Shown here one piece after another: positions 43,902-53,692 of a stretch of DNA of 64,000 bases. Origin of the DNA: Haliscomenobacter sp040403615 (GTDB lineage: Bacteria; Bacteroidota; Bacteroidia; Chitinophagales; Saprospiraceae); NCBI RefSeq assembly GCF_040403615.1, contig NZ_JBBAKG010000016.1, forward strand, positions 1-64,000. Reading direction: 5' to 3'. Position numbers and translations under genes: made by a program. The notes below the pieces were generated by a model. That model made no database searches. It had not been told where the DNA came from and saw nothing but the letters and a program-made list of their open reading frames with translations. Within the stretch, counting starts at the first letter, position 1. The number at the start of each line of letters is the position of its first letter.

Positions 43902-45111
43902 GGTACTGAACGGCTATTGTACGCTAACTGGCTTTGGTCTAATGGATAATAATTCTTTAATATTCAGTTGTTTATTGATTAATCACTGCGCCATTGCGGG
44001 GGCTCGATGCTGATATTTTCGTTCAAAAAGTGGGACACCGGGATTGATTAAGATTTTTAATGCATGGTTTGGCCGGGTATAATTCATGACCTGAGCAACA
44101 AAATCGATGTGGGCATCATGGTACATCGCTTTTTTAGAATGGCATAAAGTCTTTCGAATCAGTCGGGCGTCATCCTTTCGAAATTTACCATTTCGGCTCT
44201 CTACATATACCGTGTTGATTGTTTTACAGCGTTGAGCATCTTGTAATAACTCAAGTATTTTCAATTCATCCCCCAACACTATGCGCGTACTGACTTCTTC
44301 AAGCCGTCCTTTCTTGTCTCACTTTTTATGCACTTGGGCGTGGCGCAAATCTGGATTAACTACCTGTATGGGATTCGGTTTTCGGCCTCTTCCTTTGTAT
44401 GGAACCTGCTCATAGCTGCAATAATTATCCACCAAGGCTTGCTCACAAAACCAACAATCAGAGCAAAAATAAGGTGCCGATCCATCGCTCTGCCTTTTCA
44501 AATCACAGATAAATTCCGTTACTTCTTCCAACGTTCTCTTGCTTTGATGCGTACTGTGAATGTAGGAACTATCCGGCAAAACTCCCACAAAAGACCATCT
44601 ATCGCCCTTATTGTTATACACTTGGTCACAAAGTAACTCCTCAGTTATGTCCGTCTCCGTCAAGTTTTCGTTTTTTTCTAATGAAAGACCAGAATTCATC
44701 TATTTGGACCTGTTCCAGATGCATATCCTGTTTCATGTAAGCGCTCAGCCCTTTCACCTGCCTGGACGCAAAGATGATCCAGGAACGAATACTGTCGCCC
44801 GTCACTCCTCTTTCCCGGCATACCGCATTAACCCCCATCCCACTGGCGAGCATGCCTAAAACCCGAACAATTTTATCCATCGGCGTATGGAGACCAAAAA
44901 ATAGTGTACCCTTCCGTGCCGAAAAAATCTGCTTGCACTTATTACAGTGCAAGCAGATTTTTTTTCCGGTTTTTTGTCTTGATATTGCCCCCACCAACTT
45001 CACCATAGTGCCTGCAAATTGGGTTATCGCAGTACTGGTGCTCTCGGAAATATGAAAATTCTGTGTCTGTCATAGTGCCTCAAAAATAGCCTACTTTTGA
45101 CGTTCAGTATC
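43902..45111 (-). mobile_element. Degenerate IS1-like insertion sequence with terminal inverted repeats
   Basis: Imperfect terminal inverted repeats are visible: GGTACTGAACG...GTACGCTA starting at 43902, and GATACTGAACG...GTAGGCTA read inward from 45111, about 20 of 28 matches. AAAAAT occurs just outside both ends (a possible target duplication, off by one base). The element is 1210 bp and carries one broken transposase gene. It lies between susC and ileS. Confidence 0.7.
43983..45073 (-). pseudogene. IS1-family transposase, broken by two frameshifts and one stop
   Basis: Starting at the ATG at 45073 (MTDTEFSYFREHQYCDNPIC) the frame reads a zinc-ribbon half, then needs a shift at an A8 tract (about 44958-44965) to continue into CLHCNKCKQIF and the helix-turn-helix region GVNAVCRERGVTGDS. 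A second shift is needed at an A7 tract (about 44677-44683), after the DDE-type VQIDEFWSFIRK. An in-frame TGA at 44319-44321 interrupts VHKK-DKKGRLEE; the frame then runs on to 43983 (NARLIRKTLCHSKKAMYHDA-like end). Both shifts are single-base excesses in A tracts. Confidence 0.8.
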
Positions 45112-45150
45112 AAAAATGTTACCTCTGCTTATTTTATCAGAGTGAAATGC

Positions 45151-48100
45151 CTACGCCAACTCCACCCTCACCTTCACATTCACCTCATCCGGCAAATCCA
45201 GCACCTCTCCATCCGTCACCCCAGCTACCAAATCCAGCCTCACCGCCAGTACCTCATCGCTGATGTANNNNNNNNNNNNNNNNNNNNNNNNNNNNNNNNN
45301 NNNNNNNNNNNNNNNNNNNNNNNNNNNNNNNNNNNNNNNNNNNNNNNNNNNNNNNNNNNNNNNNNNNCCGTCACCCCAGCTACCAAATCCAGCCTCACCG
45401 CCAGTACCTCATCGCTGATGTATTGCCCGTACTGAGCTACTGCTACTTCCACCGCCGGGTGTTTCTCCAGGTCAATCTGGATACGGTCGGTTACGTTGAA
45501 GTCGCGGGTTTTGCGGATGTTCTGGATGCGGTTGACCAATTCGCGGGCCATCCCTTCGGCCTCCAGTTCGGGCGTGAGGGTGATGTCGAGTGCCACGGTG
45601 AGCAGGCCATCGCTGGCTACCAACCAGCCGGGGATGTCCTCGGCGGCGATTTCAAAGTCTTCCAGGTTCAGGTCAAAGCTGCTGCCATTGACGTTGAGGA
45701 TGTATTCATTTGTTTTTTCGATGGCACTGATCTCGGCCTGGCTGAGCTGGCCGATGATTTCCTGCGCGGCCTTCATGTGTGGCCCCAGGCGTTTGCCGAG
45801 GGTTTTGAAGTTGGGTTTGATGCGCTTTTTGAGCAAGCCCGAATCGTCGGTCAAGTATTCAACTTCCTTGACGTTTACTTCTGATTCGATCAGGGCTTTG
45901 ACGCCGTCTACCAGTTCGATGAAATCCTCATTCAACACGGGCAACAAGACCTTTTGCAGCGGCTGACGTACCCTGATTTTCTCCTTTTTGCGCAGCGAAA
46001 GCACCAGGGAGGAAATTCGTTGCGCATAATCCATCTTTTGCTCCAGTTGCTTGTCGATCAAGTCAGAGCTGGATTCTTCGATCAAGGTCAAGTGCACCGA
46101 TTCGTGAGGTTCATGGCGGGTTACCTTGTTCAGGTTTTTGTACAACCATTCCGCAAAGAATGGCGCAACAGGAGCCATCAATTTGGACAAAGTAATCAAG
46201 CACTCGTACAAAGTCTGGTAAGCCGAAATTTTATCGTCGGTGTAATCTCCCTTCCAGAAGCGGCGACGGCAGAGGCGCACGTACCAGTTGCTCAGGTTTT
46301 CATCCACAAACTGCATGATCTTGCGGGTAGCGTTGGTGGATTCGTAGTTGGCGTAATCGGCATCTACTTCGTTCACCAAAGAGTGCAACGCGGAGAGCAC
46401 CCAACGGTCAATTTCGGGACGTTTCCACATCGGGATATCCGCTTCAATGTAGCGGAACTTGTCGATGTTGGCGTACAGCGCAAAGAAGGAGTAGGTATTG
46501 TAGAGTGTGCCAAAGAGCTTGCGCTGCGTTTCTTCGATGCCCGCCAGGTCAAAGCGCAGGTTGTCCCACACCTGGGCGTTGGAGATCATGTACCAACGGG
46601 TAGCGTCGGCACCGTATTTGGCTACAGTTTCAAAAGGATCCGCCGCGTTGCCGAGGCGCTTGGACATCTTTTGGCCGTTTTTGTCCAGTACCAAACCGTT
46701 CGAAACCACGTTTTTGAACGCCACACTGTCGAATACCATCACGGCGATGGCGTGGAGCGTATAAAACCAGCCCCGCGTTTGGTCAACGCCTTCGGCGATG
46801 AAGTCAGCAGGGTAGCGGAATTTGAATTCTTCTACATTTTCAAAAGGGTAATGCCACTGTGCATAAGGCATTGAACCCGAATCGAACCACACGTCGATCA
46901 GGTCGAGCTCACGGTACAATGGCTCACCGTTGTCGGTTACCAATACGATCTCATCAATGTAGGGGCGGTGCAAGTCTTTGGGTACCTCCTGGGTTTTGCC
47001 CAGAACTGCATTTGCTTTTACAATTTCGTCTTGCAACTCCTTTACCGAACCAATGCACTTTTCCTGGGTGCCATCCTTGCTGCGCCAGATGGGCAGCGGG
47101 ATGCCCCAGTAGCGGGAGCGGGAAAGGTTCCAGTCTTGGAGGTTTTCCAGCCATTTGCCAAAGCGGCCTTCACCGGTTGCGGCGGGTTTCCAGTTGATGG
47201 TCTGGTTCAGTTCAAACATGCGCTCCTTCATGGAAGACGCCTTGACAAACCAACTATCGAGTGGATAGTACAACACGGGGCGGTCAGTGCGCCAGCAGTG
47301 TGGATAAGAGTGGACGTATTTTTCGGAACCGAAAAGTTTGTTTTCTTCCTTCAGCTTGATCACGATGTCGACGTCTACAGGCCGTTCTTCTACCTGACCG
47401 TAGTCTTTGACGTAGCGGCCAGCAAAATCGGTCACTTCGGCCACGAAGCGGCCCCGTTTGTCTACCAGCGGCATGGGGTTGCCTGCCTCATCTTTGACCA
47501 TCAGCGGTACAATGCCGTACTGTTTGGCCACCCGGAAGTCGTCGGCACCAAAAGTAGGTGCAATGTGTACGATGCCCGTACCATCTTCGGTGCTGACAAA
47601 ATCGCCCAAAAGCGCCTTGAAGGCTGGCCCGTCGGGCTTCACGTAAGGCAACAGTTGCTCGTATTCGATCCCTTCCAGTTCGCTGCCTTTCATTTCGGCT
47701 ACGATCTCGATGTAGGGGATGGGCTTGTTGCCTGGCTTGACGTCTTCGGGTTTGAGGTCAGGGTTTTGCTCAGAAAAGTATTGGCTGAAGCGGTCTTTGG
47801 CCAAAATCACAACCATGGGTGCGCCCGTGTAGCGGTTGAAACTGCGCACTTTGACGTAGGTGATGTCTTTACCCAGGGCTACCGCCGTATTGGAAGGCAG
47901 CGTCCAGGGCGTGGTGGTCCAGGCCAGGAAGTACTCGTGGTCGCTGTCCACAATTTTGAACATGGCGATCGCCGATGTATCGCTGATTTCGCGGTAAGCG
48001 TTGGGCTGGTTCAATTCATGAGAACTCAATCCTGTGCCCGCTGCCGGGGAGTAAGGCTGGATGGTATAGCCTTTGTACAGCAAGTCTTTGTTGTACAATT

Positions 48101-48590
48101 GCTGCAACAACCACCACACCGACTCGATGTAGTCGTTTTCGTAAGTGATGTACGGATTGTCGAGGTCGACCCAGTAGCCGATTTTGCGGGTGATGTCGTC
48201 CCAGCGGTCTTTGTACATCATCACCGTTTCGCGGCACTTGCGGTTGTAATCGTCTACCGAGATGGTTTTACCGATGTCTTCCTTGGTGATGCCCAATTCT
48301 TTCTCCACACTCAATTCGATTGGCAAACCGTGGGTATCCCAGCCGCCTTTGCGCTCTACGCGCTGGCCTTTCATGGTGTGGTAACGGCAAAAAATATCTT
48401 TAATGGCCCGCGCCATCACGTGGTGGATGCCGGGCATCCCGTTGGCGGAAGGAGGTCCTTCGTAAAATACGTAGCTGTTTTCTACATCGCGTTGTTCGAT
48501 GCTTTTTTCAAAAATGTGCTCTTTTTCCCAAAATGCTAACACTTCACGATCAATGTCCGGTAAATTGAGCTGCTTGTATTCCTTGTACAT
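45151..48590 (-). CDS. ileS: Isoleucyl-tRNA synthetase, split by a spurious assembly gap
   Basis: A class I synthetase with HIGH-like GMPGIHH near residue 50, the CP1 editing region, KMSKRLGN (KMSKS) and a C-terminal anticodon-binding part. It charges tRNA-Ile. The start is the ATG at 48590. The raw reading ends wrongly through the run of N. When the 55 bases repeated on both sides of the gap (45213-45267 and 45368-45422) are collapsed, the frame continues VTDGEVLDLPDEVNVKVRVE and stops at TAG (45151-45153), giving 1094 residues with an exact multiple of three. So the gene is very probably intact. Confidence 0.93.
45268..45367. other. 100-N assembly gap, probably a 55-bp contig overlap
   Basis: Exactly 100 N. 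The 55 bases before it equal the 55 bases after it, from CCGTCACCCCAGC to GCTGATGTA. This is the signature of two contig ends that overlap but were scaffolded with a default gap; 55 is a common assembler k-mer size. No sequence is likely missing. Confidence 0.85.
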
Positions 48591-48668
48591 GGCCAGTTGG
48601 AATTTTTTTTTCGAGGTGCAAATATAAGGGATTTTTGGAGAAATCGCCTTCGAAAAACCATCCCAACC

Positions 48669-50003
48669 TTACTTCAACCTTACCAGCGCCGTCCATACAC
48701 TCAAATTTCCATTCTGAAGCCTGGTCCAAATTGGACGCACCCGACCATTGTACACACTGAGGTGATTGTAGTCGCCAAAGAAAATGGTTTTGGTGGGCAA
48801 AAACGGAGACTGACTGATTTTGGCGTTGACAAAAGTTTTGCCCCCATCTTTGGAATAAGCCAGGTACACGTCGGTATTGTCGTCGGTGTGGTTGCGGCGG
48901 TCGTAAAACACCACGTAGAGGTAACCGGTGACCGGATCTACGGCCAGCCAGGTGAAAAACTGTTGGTGGCCTGCGCCGTCGTTGTTGACGCGCGTTGGGG
49001 CGCTCCAGGAGTTGCCCCCATCGGTAGATTTGGCAATCCAGACATCGGTATCGTTGGTGCCATTGCGTTGATCGCACCAGTTGACGTAAATGGTGCCGCG
49101 ATTGGGCCCATTGCTGAGGTCGGTTGCGGTGATGGGTAAGCCATTGGCGCGGAAAATGCCCGGGATGTCAAAAGTCCAACCGCCGGGCTGATCGGCTACA
49201 ACTTTGTCGGTGGCCAACCAGGTTTTGCCTGCATCAAGTGAGCGGTCGAAGTAAATCTTGTTGGCGTAAGACCAGGCCACATAAATTTCACCTTTGGGGC
49301 CGATGGCGGGTACTGCGCCTTCGGTAGTGTTGTCGTCGTCGAGGCAATCGCCTTCCAGTTGACTGAGGTTGGCTTCGCTGCTCCAGGTTTTGCCGCCATC
49401 GTTGGAGCGGGCAAAAAGAATGCGGGATTTGTCTTTTGGGTCTTTGCTGTCGTACTTGTCGAATTCTGTCCAGGTCATCACGAGGCTATTGTCGCGCGGG
49501 TCTACGGCCAGCCAGTGCTTGTCTTGGTCTTTGGGGTGGTGCAAGCCCGCGTAGGTTCCCTGCGACCAGGTCACACCTTTATCGGTCGATTTCTGGATCA
49601 CAATGCGATCCAGCCAGGTAGGGTCATTGCCTTGCGAGCCTTTGGGATCGGAGAGGTGCGCGTAATAGAAATCGCCTTTGTTGTCGGCCAATAGCATGGG
49701 GTCTCCATATACGCCATAGGGTGAGGTGAGGGTTTTCTTTTTCCAGGTGATGCCGCCATTGGAAGAGTAATAGACTTTATCGAGAATGGCTCCGGCCACC
49801 ACAATATTGGAATCCACCGGAGAAATGGCAATGCTGGGTTCGCAAGGGCCTGTGGCAAAAGGACCCGCCGAGCTATCGATGCGAATATTGGGGAAATTGG
49901 CGAAAATCTCGGGGTTGCTGACCGGGACAACGGGCGTTTGACGTTGGCAACTGAAAAACGCGAAACCGCTAATAAGGCTAAACAGCGCAATTAATCTGGG
50001 CAT
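48669..50003 (-). CDS. Sialidase-like (BNR/Asp-box) six-bladed propeller lipoprotein
   Basis: 444 residues from the ATG at 50003 (MPRLIALFSLISG); an in-frame ATG lies 10 codons upstream. The lipobox-like FAFFSC gives a lipid anchor. Asp-box repeats are clear: SSNGGITWKK, STDKGVTWSQ, SNDGGKTWSS, STDGGNSWSA and SKDGGKTFVN. This is the exo-sialidase-superfamily propeller, but the catalytic Arg triad and Tyr/Glu are not assignable by eye, so binding or another hydrolase activity is possible. It stands 79 bases upstream of ileS on the same strand but has no functional link to it. Confidence 0.8.
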   Translation of the reverse strand: MPRLIALFSLISGFAFFSCQRQTPVVPVSNPEIFANFPNIRIDSSAGPFATGPCEPSIAISPVDSNIVVAGAILDKVYYSSNGGITWKKKTLTSPYGVYGDPMLLADNKGDFYYAHLSDPKGSQGNDPTWLDRIVIQKSTDKGVTWSQGTYAGLHHPKDQDKHWLAVDPRDNSLVMTWTEFDKYDSKDPKDKSRILFARSNDGGKTWSSEANLSQLEGDCLDDDNTTEGAVPAIGPKGEIYVAWSYANKIYFDRSLDAGKTWLATDKVVADQPGGWTFDIPGIFRANGLPITATDLSNGPNRGTIYVNWCDQRNGTNDTDVWIAKSTDGGNSWSAPTRVNNDGAGHQQFFTWLAVDPVTGYLYVVFYDRRNHTDDNTDVYLAYSKDGGKTFVNAKISQSPFLPTKTIFFGDYNHLSVYNGRVRPIWTRLQNGNLSVWTALVRLK

Positions 50004-50111
50004 GGTACTAAACTTTGAGGCCAAGTTATTCATATTCTGTTAAAAATAAAATTACGTTGAAATACAATTCAATTTATTGTTTTTTACATCCAGAATTAAA
50101 GAAAATGTTTT

Positions 50112-50119
50112 TAAATTTG
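50112..50119 (+). promoter_or_regulatory. -7 box upstream of the DUF2461 gene
   Basis: TAAATTTG matches TAnnTTTG, 17 bases before the chosen ATG at 50137. No good -33 element is seen. Confidence 0.4.
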
Positions 50120-50136
50120 ACCCAAAACCCATCACC

Positions 50137-50805
50137 ATGCTGAAAGCCTCCACATTCCAGTTCATCAAGGATTTGAAAGCCAACAACAACAAAGAGTGGT
50201 TTGATACCAACCGCAAAATCTACCAAATCGCCAAGGATGATTTTTTAACCCAGGTACAAGCCCTGATTACGGGACTGGAAGGTTTTGACCCGGAAATTTC
50301 CATTGCCAAGCTCGATCCCAAAAAATGCATCTTCCGCATCAACCGGGATACGCGCTTTTCGACGGACAAATCGCCTTACAAAACCAATATGGGCGCCTGG
50401 TTCAGTGCAGGGGCCAAAGGCGTACAAAAAGCCGGGTATTATTTTCATGTTGAAGATGGCGGGTGTTTTTTAGCGGGAGGCCTGTACATGCCTGAAACAG
50501 AAGCCCTGAAAAAAATCCGCCAGGAAATTCACTACAACCACAAAGACCTGTTGGCCATTCTGAATGAAAAAAGTTTCAAGCAGTTTTTTCCAAAAGCCCT
50601 GGACACTGAAAATATGCTTAAAAAAGCACCGCAGGGATATAAGGAAGACAATCCAGCGATTGACTTGTTGAAATTGAAGAGCTTTACGGCATCACATTCT
50701 TTTGGAGAAGAGAAATTGTTGGATGCAGGTTTTGATGCATTTGCAAAAGAGGTTTTTGCCTCCATGTATCCTTTGATTAAATTTTTGAATCAGTCTTTTG
50801 ATTGA
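50137..50805 (+). CDS. DUF2461 (TIGR02453-like) protein
   Basis: 222 residues from the ATG at 50137, which gives the family length. It contains FIKDLKANNNKEWFDTNRK, FRINRDTRFSTDKSPYKTN, MGAWFSAGAK and GGCFLAGGLYMPE, the conserved blocks of DUF2461. It is cytoplasmic with no known activity. It stands alone. Confidence 0.9.
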   Translation: MLKASTFQFIKDLKANNNKEWFDTNRKIYQIAKDDFLTQVQALITGLEGFDPEISIAKLDPKKCIFRINRDTRFSTDKSPYKTNMGAWFSAGAKGVQKAGYYFHVEDGGCFLAGGLYMPETEALKKIRQEIHYNHKDLLAILNEKSFKQFFPKALDTENMLKKAPQGYKEDNPAIDLLKLKSFTASHSFGEEKLLDAGFDAFAKEVFASMYPLIKFLNQSFD

Positions 50806-50890
50806 GCGAACTTGCGCAATAAGTAAATGCAGGAAAAGGCAGACCGCGCCATGCTCCTGCTGATGCTAAAATTTGAATATCTTTGTTTTT

Positions 50891-51223
50891 ATGAAGAAGG
50901 AGTTCAATATTACGGGCGCTTGTTATCCTCACTTGTATTACATGATGGATACACGTGCTAAAATGGCGGCCATCATAGACATGGTGGAGCGGGGAAAGTA
51001 TTTCATCATCAATCGACCTCGTCAATATGGGAAAACAACAGTGCTATTTGGTCTCAACGATACATTGAACAAAGAAGCAGATTATCTGCCTCTTGAAATG
51101 AATTTTCAAGTCACAAAAACTCAACATGGCCTTCCATGTTCTTCTTCTCCAAAACCTCAATACCCCGTTGCCTCAACCCTTTTGCCACTGCTTTGGCAAC
51201 ATGCTCATCCAGATAAAAACTAA
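50891..51223 (+). pseudogene. Truncated AAA-ATPase (AAA/PD-DExK type), 5' fragment
   Basis: From the ATG at 50891 (MKKEFNITGACYP) the text follows the large family of AAA ATPases with a C-terminal nuclease-like domain: HYMM-like YYMMDTRAKMAAIIDMVERG and Walker A FIINRPRQYGKTTVLFGL. After about 72 residues (MNFQVTKTQH) the similarity stops, and the remaining 37 codons are the antisense of a PIN-like gene. Full-length members have more than 350 residues. A -7-like box TATCTTTG lies at 50878-50885. Confidence 0.7.
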
Positions 51224-51233
51224 TTCGATCCAT
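51111..51233 (-). pseudogene. Truncated DUF5615 PIN-like toxin, 5' fragment
   Basis: The minus strand from the ATG at 51233 reads MDRISFYLDEHVAKAVAKGL, then RQRGIEVLEKKNMEGH, and hits TGA after 40 codons. This is the N-terminal third of a DUF5615 PIN-like protein (normally about 110 residues) with the first conserved Asp/Glu (LDEH). It overlaps the end of the DUF433 gene by 14 bases, the usual arrangement of this toxin-antitoxin-like pair. The end coincides with the break in the ATPase fragment. Confidence 0.7.
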
Positions 51234-51534
51234 CCACTATACGCTTAATTTTTGAAGGCATACTTCTGCGCAATTCGTCAACCAATAGCTCTTCTTGAGC
51301 CCAAATCTGTTGGAGAGATACCCGATTGTGGTAGTAATAAGCCAGCGCAGCAAAAATATCGGCCAGCTCTAGATCGTAAGCTGCGGCGATCTCGTCAGCA
51401 TCCATTTTTAAAAGATCATACCATTGGACAATGTCCTTCACTCGGATGCGCCGATGGGCAATATGAGGTTGTCCGCCCAAAATGCCTTCGTCAGCGACTA
51501 TTCTGTTACCAATGGATAATGTGGCAGTTGACAT
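51220..51534 (-). CDS. DUF433 protein, antitoxin-like
   Basis: 104 residues from the ATG at 51534 (MSTATLSIGNRIVADEGILG). It has the DUF433 pattern GGQPHIAHRRIRVKDIVQWY and a winged helix-turn-helix-like DLELADIFAALAYYYHN. The family acts as the antitoxin or regulator next to DUF5615 toxins. Here the toxin is only a fragment, so this gene is now probably an orphan. Confidence 0.8.
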   Translation of the reverse strand: MSTATLSIGNRIVADEGILGGQPHIAHRRIRVKDIVQWYDLLKMDADEIAAAYDLELADIFAALAYYYHNRVSLQQIWAQEELLVDELRRSMPSKIKRIVDGSN

Positions 51535-51605
51535 CTTTTTAATTTTAGGCAATTTATTTTTTTTTTTGCAAATGTTCAGCGTAGATTCCGCTAAAATCTG
51601 TTTCT

Positions 51606-52103
51606 ATGACCACCAGCGTTACCATCCAAACCATTTACCACTGCTCCCTGGAGCGGGCCTTCAAAGCGCCTATGCTTTGTGATGTGTCTAAAGTGCACAC
51701 GGGCTTTGGTATCATGCCTAGAGTAACCCACTGCACAGAGGATGAAAACTGGGGTCAACTTGGCAGTAGCAAAAGAGTATTTGTAGCGCCCTCCATCTCC
51801 CAGGCTGGTGGCGAAGCCTCTATCGACCGGGTCATTGAGCGCATTGAAAACCAATACTGGAAAATCGAGGTGAGCGAGTTCAAAGCCTGGATGTTGGGCT
51901 TTTCCAAATTTGTCGGGGAATGGAAAACGACTGAATTGAAACCAAACGAGATTCTGATCGAATACACCTACACGATGCACGCTGAGGTCGCTTTGCTTTA
52001 TCCGCTGAATTGGTTGTTTACCAAAACGTTTTGGCGGATTTATATGCAGCAGGTACTGGAAAATGTGCGGGTGCTGGCGGAAGGGGAGGAACGGTTTTTG
52101 TAG
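51606..52103 (+). CDS. SRPBCC-fold protein
   Basis: 165 residues. IYHCSLERAFKAPMLCDVSK at the start, a central RIENQYWKIEVSEFKAWMLG and the long C-terminal helix MQQVLENVRVLAEGEERF fit the START/SRPBCC ligand-binding fold. It probably binds a hydrophobic ligand; function unknown. No signal peptide. Divergent from the DUF433 gene. Confidence 0.75.
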   Translation: MTTSVTIQTIYHCSLERAFKAPMLCDVSKVHTGFGIMPRVTHCTEDENWGQLGSSKRVFVAPSISQAGGEASIDRVIERIENQYWKIEVSEFKAWMLGFSKFVGEWKTTELKPNEILIEYTYTMHAEVALLYPLNWLFTKTFWRIYMQQVLENVRVLAEGEERFL

Positions 52104-52135
52104 GCGTGAAGGGGATTGTGCTCCTCCATGTTGTT

Positions 52136-52933
52136 TTACAGCTCTCCTTTTTCTCCATCAATCCAACGTTCTAACATTACTCTTTCAGATGGTAACTGGT
52201 GCGTGCCTCCTGCCAAGATGTCCAGAAATTTATCCCAAAGATTTTTTTCTCCTTTAAATTCTTTTTTAAAATTTATCAGTGCTTTGTAATAATCCTTTTG
52301 ATACTCCATCGCTTCTTCATAAGTAAAATCCAATGGAATATGGTCTACAATAATTTGGGTAATTGCATTCAATTCTTCTGGGGTATACCGTTCAATCAAT
52401 TGCAACAATACCCTGCATGAATCCACATGAGCAATGAGGGATTCTACAAGTGGCTTTTGAAGTGTTGCAAATTCTTTTTCCCACTTGGTATGAACCGCTT
52501 CTGGCAATAATGTCAATGCTGTATTTGTAGCATTTTTAGCATTGTCCTTTAGGGCAGTTAAGTTTACAGCCAGTTGATCCCACAGCTCCGAGGAATCGTT
52601 TTTCTCTTTTAGCAATATCTTTTCTTTTGCCGTAGTAAGGGTAGTATTAATTCCGCTTAATGCTTTATTCATTTCCTGTACGATCGCTTTCCACTGGATT
52701 GTTGTTTCTGGAGAGATGGTGGCTTCAATAATCAACAAACCATCTTTATTCACTTTATCCAGTTCGCTTTCGATTTGCAGCAATTCGGTATGGTCATTTT
52801 CCAGGGTGGCGGTGAATTTTTTTATGGACAGTAGTGCCCTTAATCCAGGGTTGTGGCTTTTGGTGCTGCGGTTTGCTGCTGCTATTTCCTCGTCCGTGGT
52901 TTTTAGGATGATTTGTTCTTCTGATGTGACCAT
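52136..52933 (-). CDS. Uncharacterised helical protein
   Basis: 265 residues from the ATG at 52933 (MVTSEEQIILKTTDEE). Almost entirely helical with Leu/Lys/Glu heptads (HTELLQIESELDKVNKDGLL, KALINFKKEFKGEKNLWDKF). No signal, membrane segment or motif known to me. The last part, THQLPSERVMLERWIDGEKG, is reminiscent of the tail of HORMA-adjacent or peptide-binding helper proteins, but too weakly to call. Codon use is AT-rich like its neighbours, which fits an accessory block. Confidence 0.5.
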   Translation of the reverse strand: MVTSEEQIILKTTDEEIAAANRSTKSHNPGLRALLSIKKFTATLENDHTELLQIESELDKVNKDGLLIIEATISPETTIQWKAIVQEMNKALSGINTTLTTAKEKILLKEKNDSSELWDQLAVNLTALKDNAKNATNTALTLLPEAVHTKWEKEFATLQKPLVESLIAHVDSCRVLLQLIERYTPEELNAITQIIVDHIPLDFTYEEAMEYQKDYYKALINFKKEFKGEKNLWDKFLDILAGGTHQLPSERVMLERWIDGEKGEL

Positions 52934-53205
52934 CTTCAATCTTTTTTTCAATGATTTTACAAAGCAAAGGTTTGTCATTTAGCCACAATAAAAGTTACAC
53001 AATCTGATAAATAAGTTGTAAGATTCCTACATCAGAGCATGCTCTTACCTGGGTCAACGTGTGAATCATGTAATTCTTATGCTGAATTGTATAAGGTTTC
53101 AGGCGCTAAAAGATCTCACCTTTGTGCTGTTGTGAAATTTTAAGCGGCACCAAAGATTTTTACCTGCTCTTTATGCCACTTTCACTTTTTATAGAACCAA
53201 AAAAA

Positions 53206-53598
53206 ATGAAAACACATAAGAACTTAGGCATTTGGATGGATCATTCTACTGCCCTTTTTATTGATTTAAAAGCGGAGAAAAATGATCATTCCATATCATC
53301 AGCGTTTACTTTTAACACCAAAGAAGAAGCTTTGAAAAGAAGTGAAAGTATCATGCACAACAAGGAACAGCAAATGCATGAAGCCTATTACAAGGAAATT
53401 GCAGCTGAGATTTTGAACTATGATAACGTGCTCTTATTTGGCCCGACAGATGCAAAATTAGAACTGCACAATTACTTGAATAAGGATTTGCACTTTAAGG
53501 ACATAAAAATTTCTATTGAATCAGTAGATAAGATGACGGACAATGAAAAAGATGCTTTTGTGAAAAAGCATTTTGAAGGGATGGAGAATCAGTCATAA
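53206..53598 (+). CDS. Small protein resembling bacterial eRF1-like domain proteins
   Basis: 130 residues from the ATG at 53206 (MKTHKNLGIWMDHSTALFID); the upstream extension is low-quality leader. The text NYDNVLLFGPTDAKLELHN and DKMTDNEKDAFVKKHF resembles the baeRF-type (eRF1 middle-domain-like) family found in many Bacteroidota, involved in ribosome-related functions by analogy. The family call is from memory of the pattern. It stands alone. Interval 52979-53205 holds no gene. Confidence 0.55.
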   Translation: MKTHKNLGIWMDHSTALFIDLKAEKNDHSISSAFTFNTKEEALKRSESIMHNKEQQMHEAYYKEIAAEILNYDNVLLFGPTDAKLELHNYLNKDLHFKDIKISIESVDKMTDNEKDAFVKKHFEGMENQS

Positions 53599-53692
53599 AA
53601 TGTCGGTCTCTGAATAGAAAGCAACAAGGGAGTCACCAATTCATTCAATGGATTACCCTCATTGATGGGTAATGTTCACGGAAATGGTACTT

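Noticed and set aside
44641..44699. Programmed -1 frameshift at the A7 tract of the IS1-like transposase
   Set aside because: A -1 shift there leads to a stop within three codons; the second frame needs +1 (one base fewer), so canonical IS1-type -1 shifting does not fit.
45240..45267. ileS ending in TSAMRYWR after the N run
   Set aside because: An artefact of translating through the gap in the wrong frame; the duplicated flanks show the true end at 45151.
46968..48539. 523-codon plus-strand ORF opposite ileS
   Set aside because: Antisense shadow of a conserved synthetase; His/Val/Phe-rich composition with no domain.
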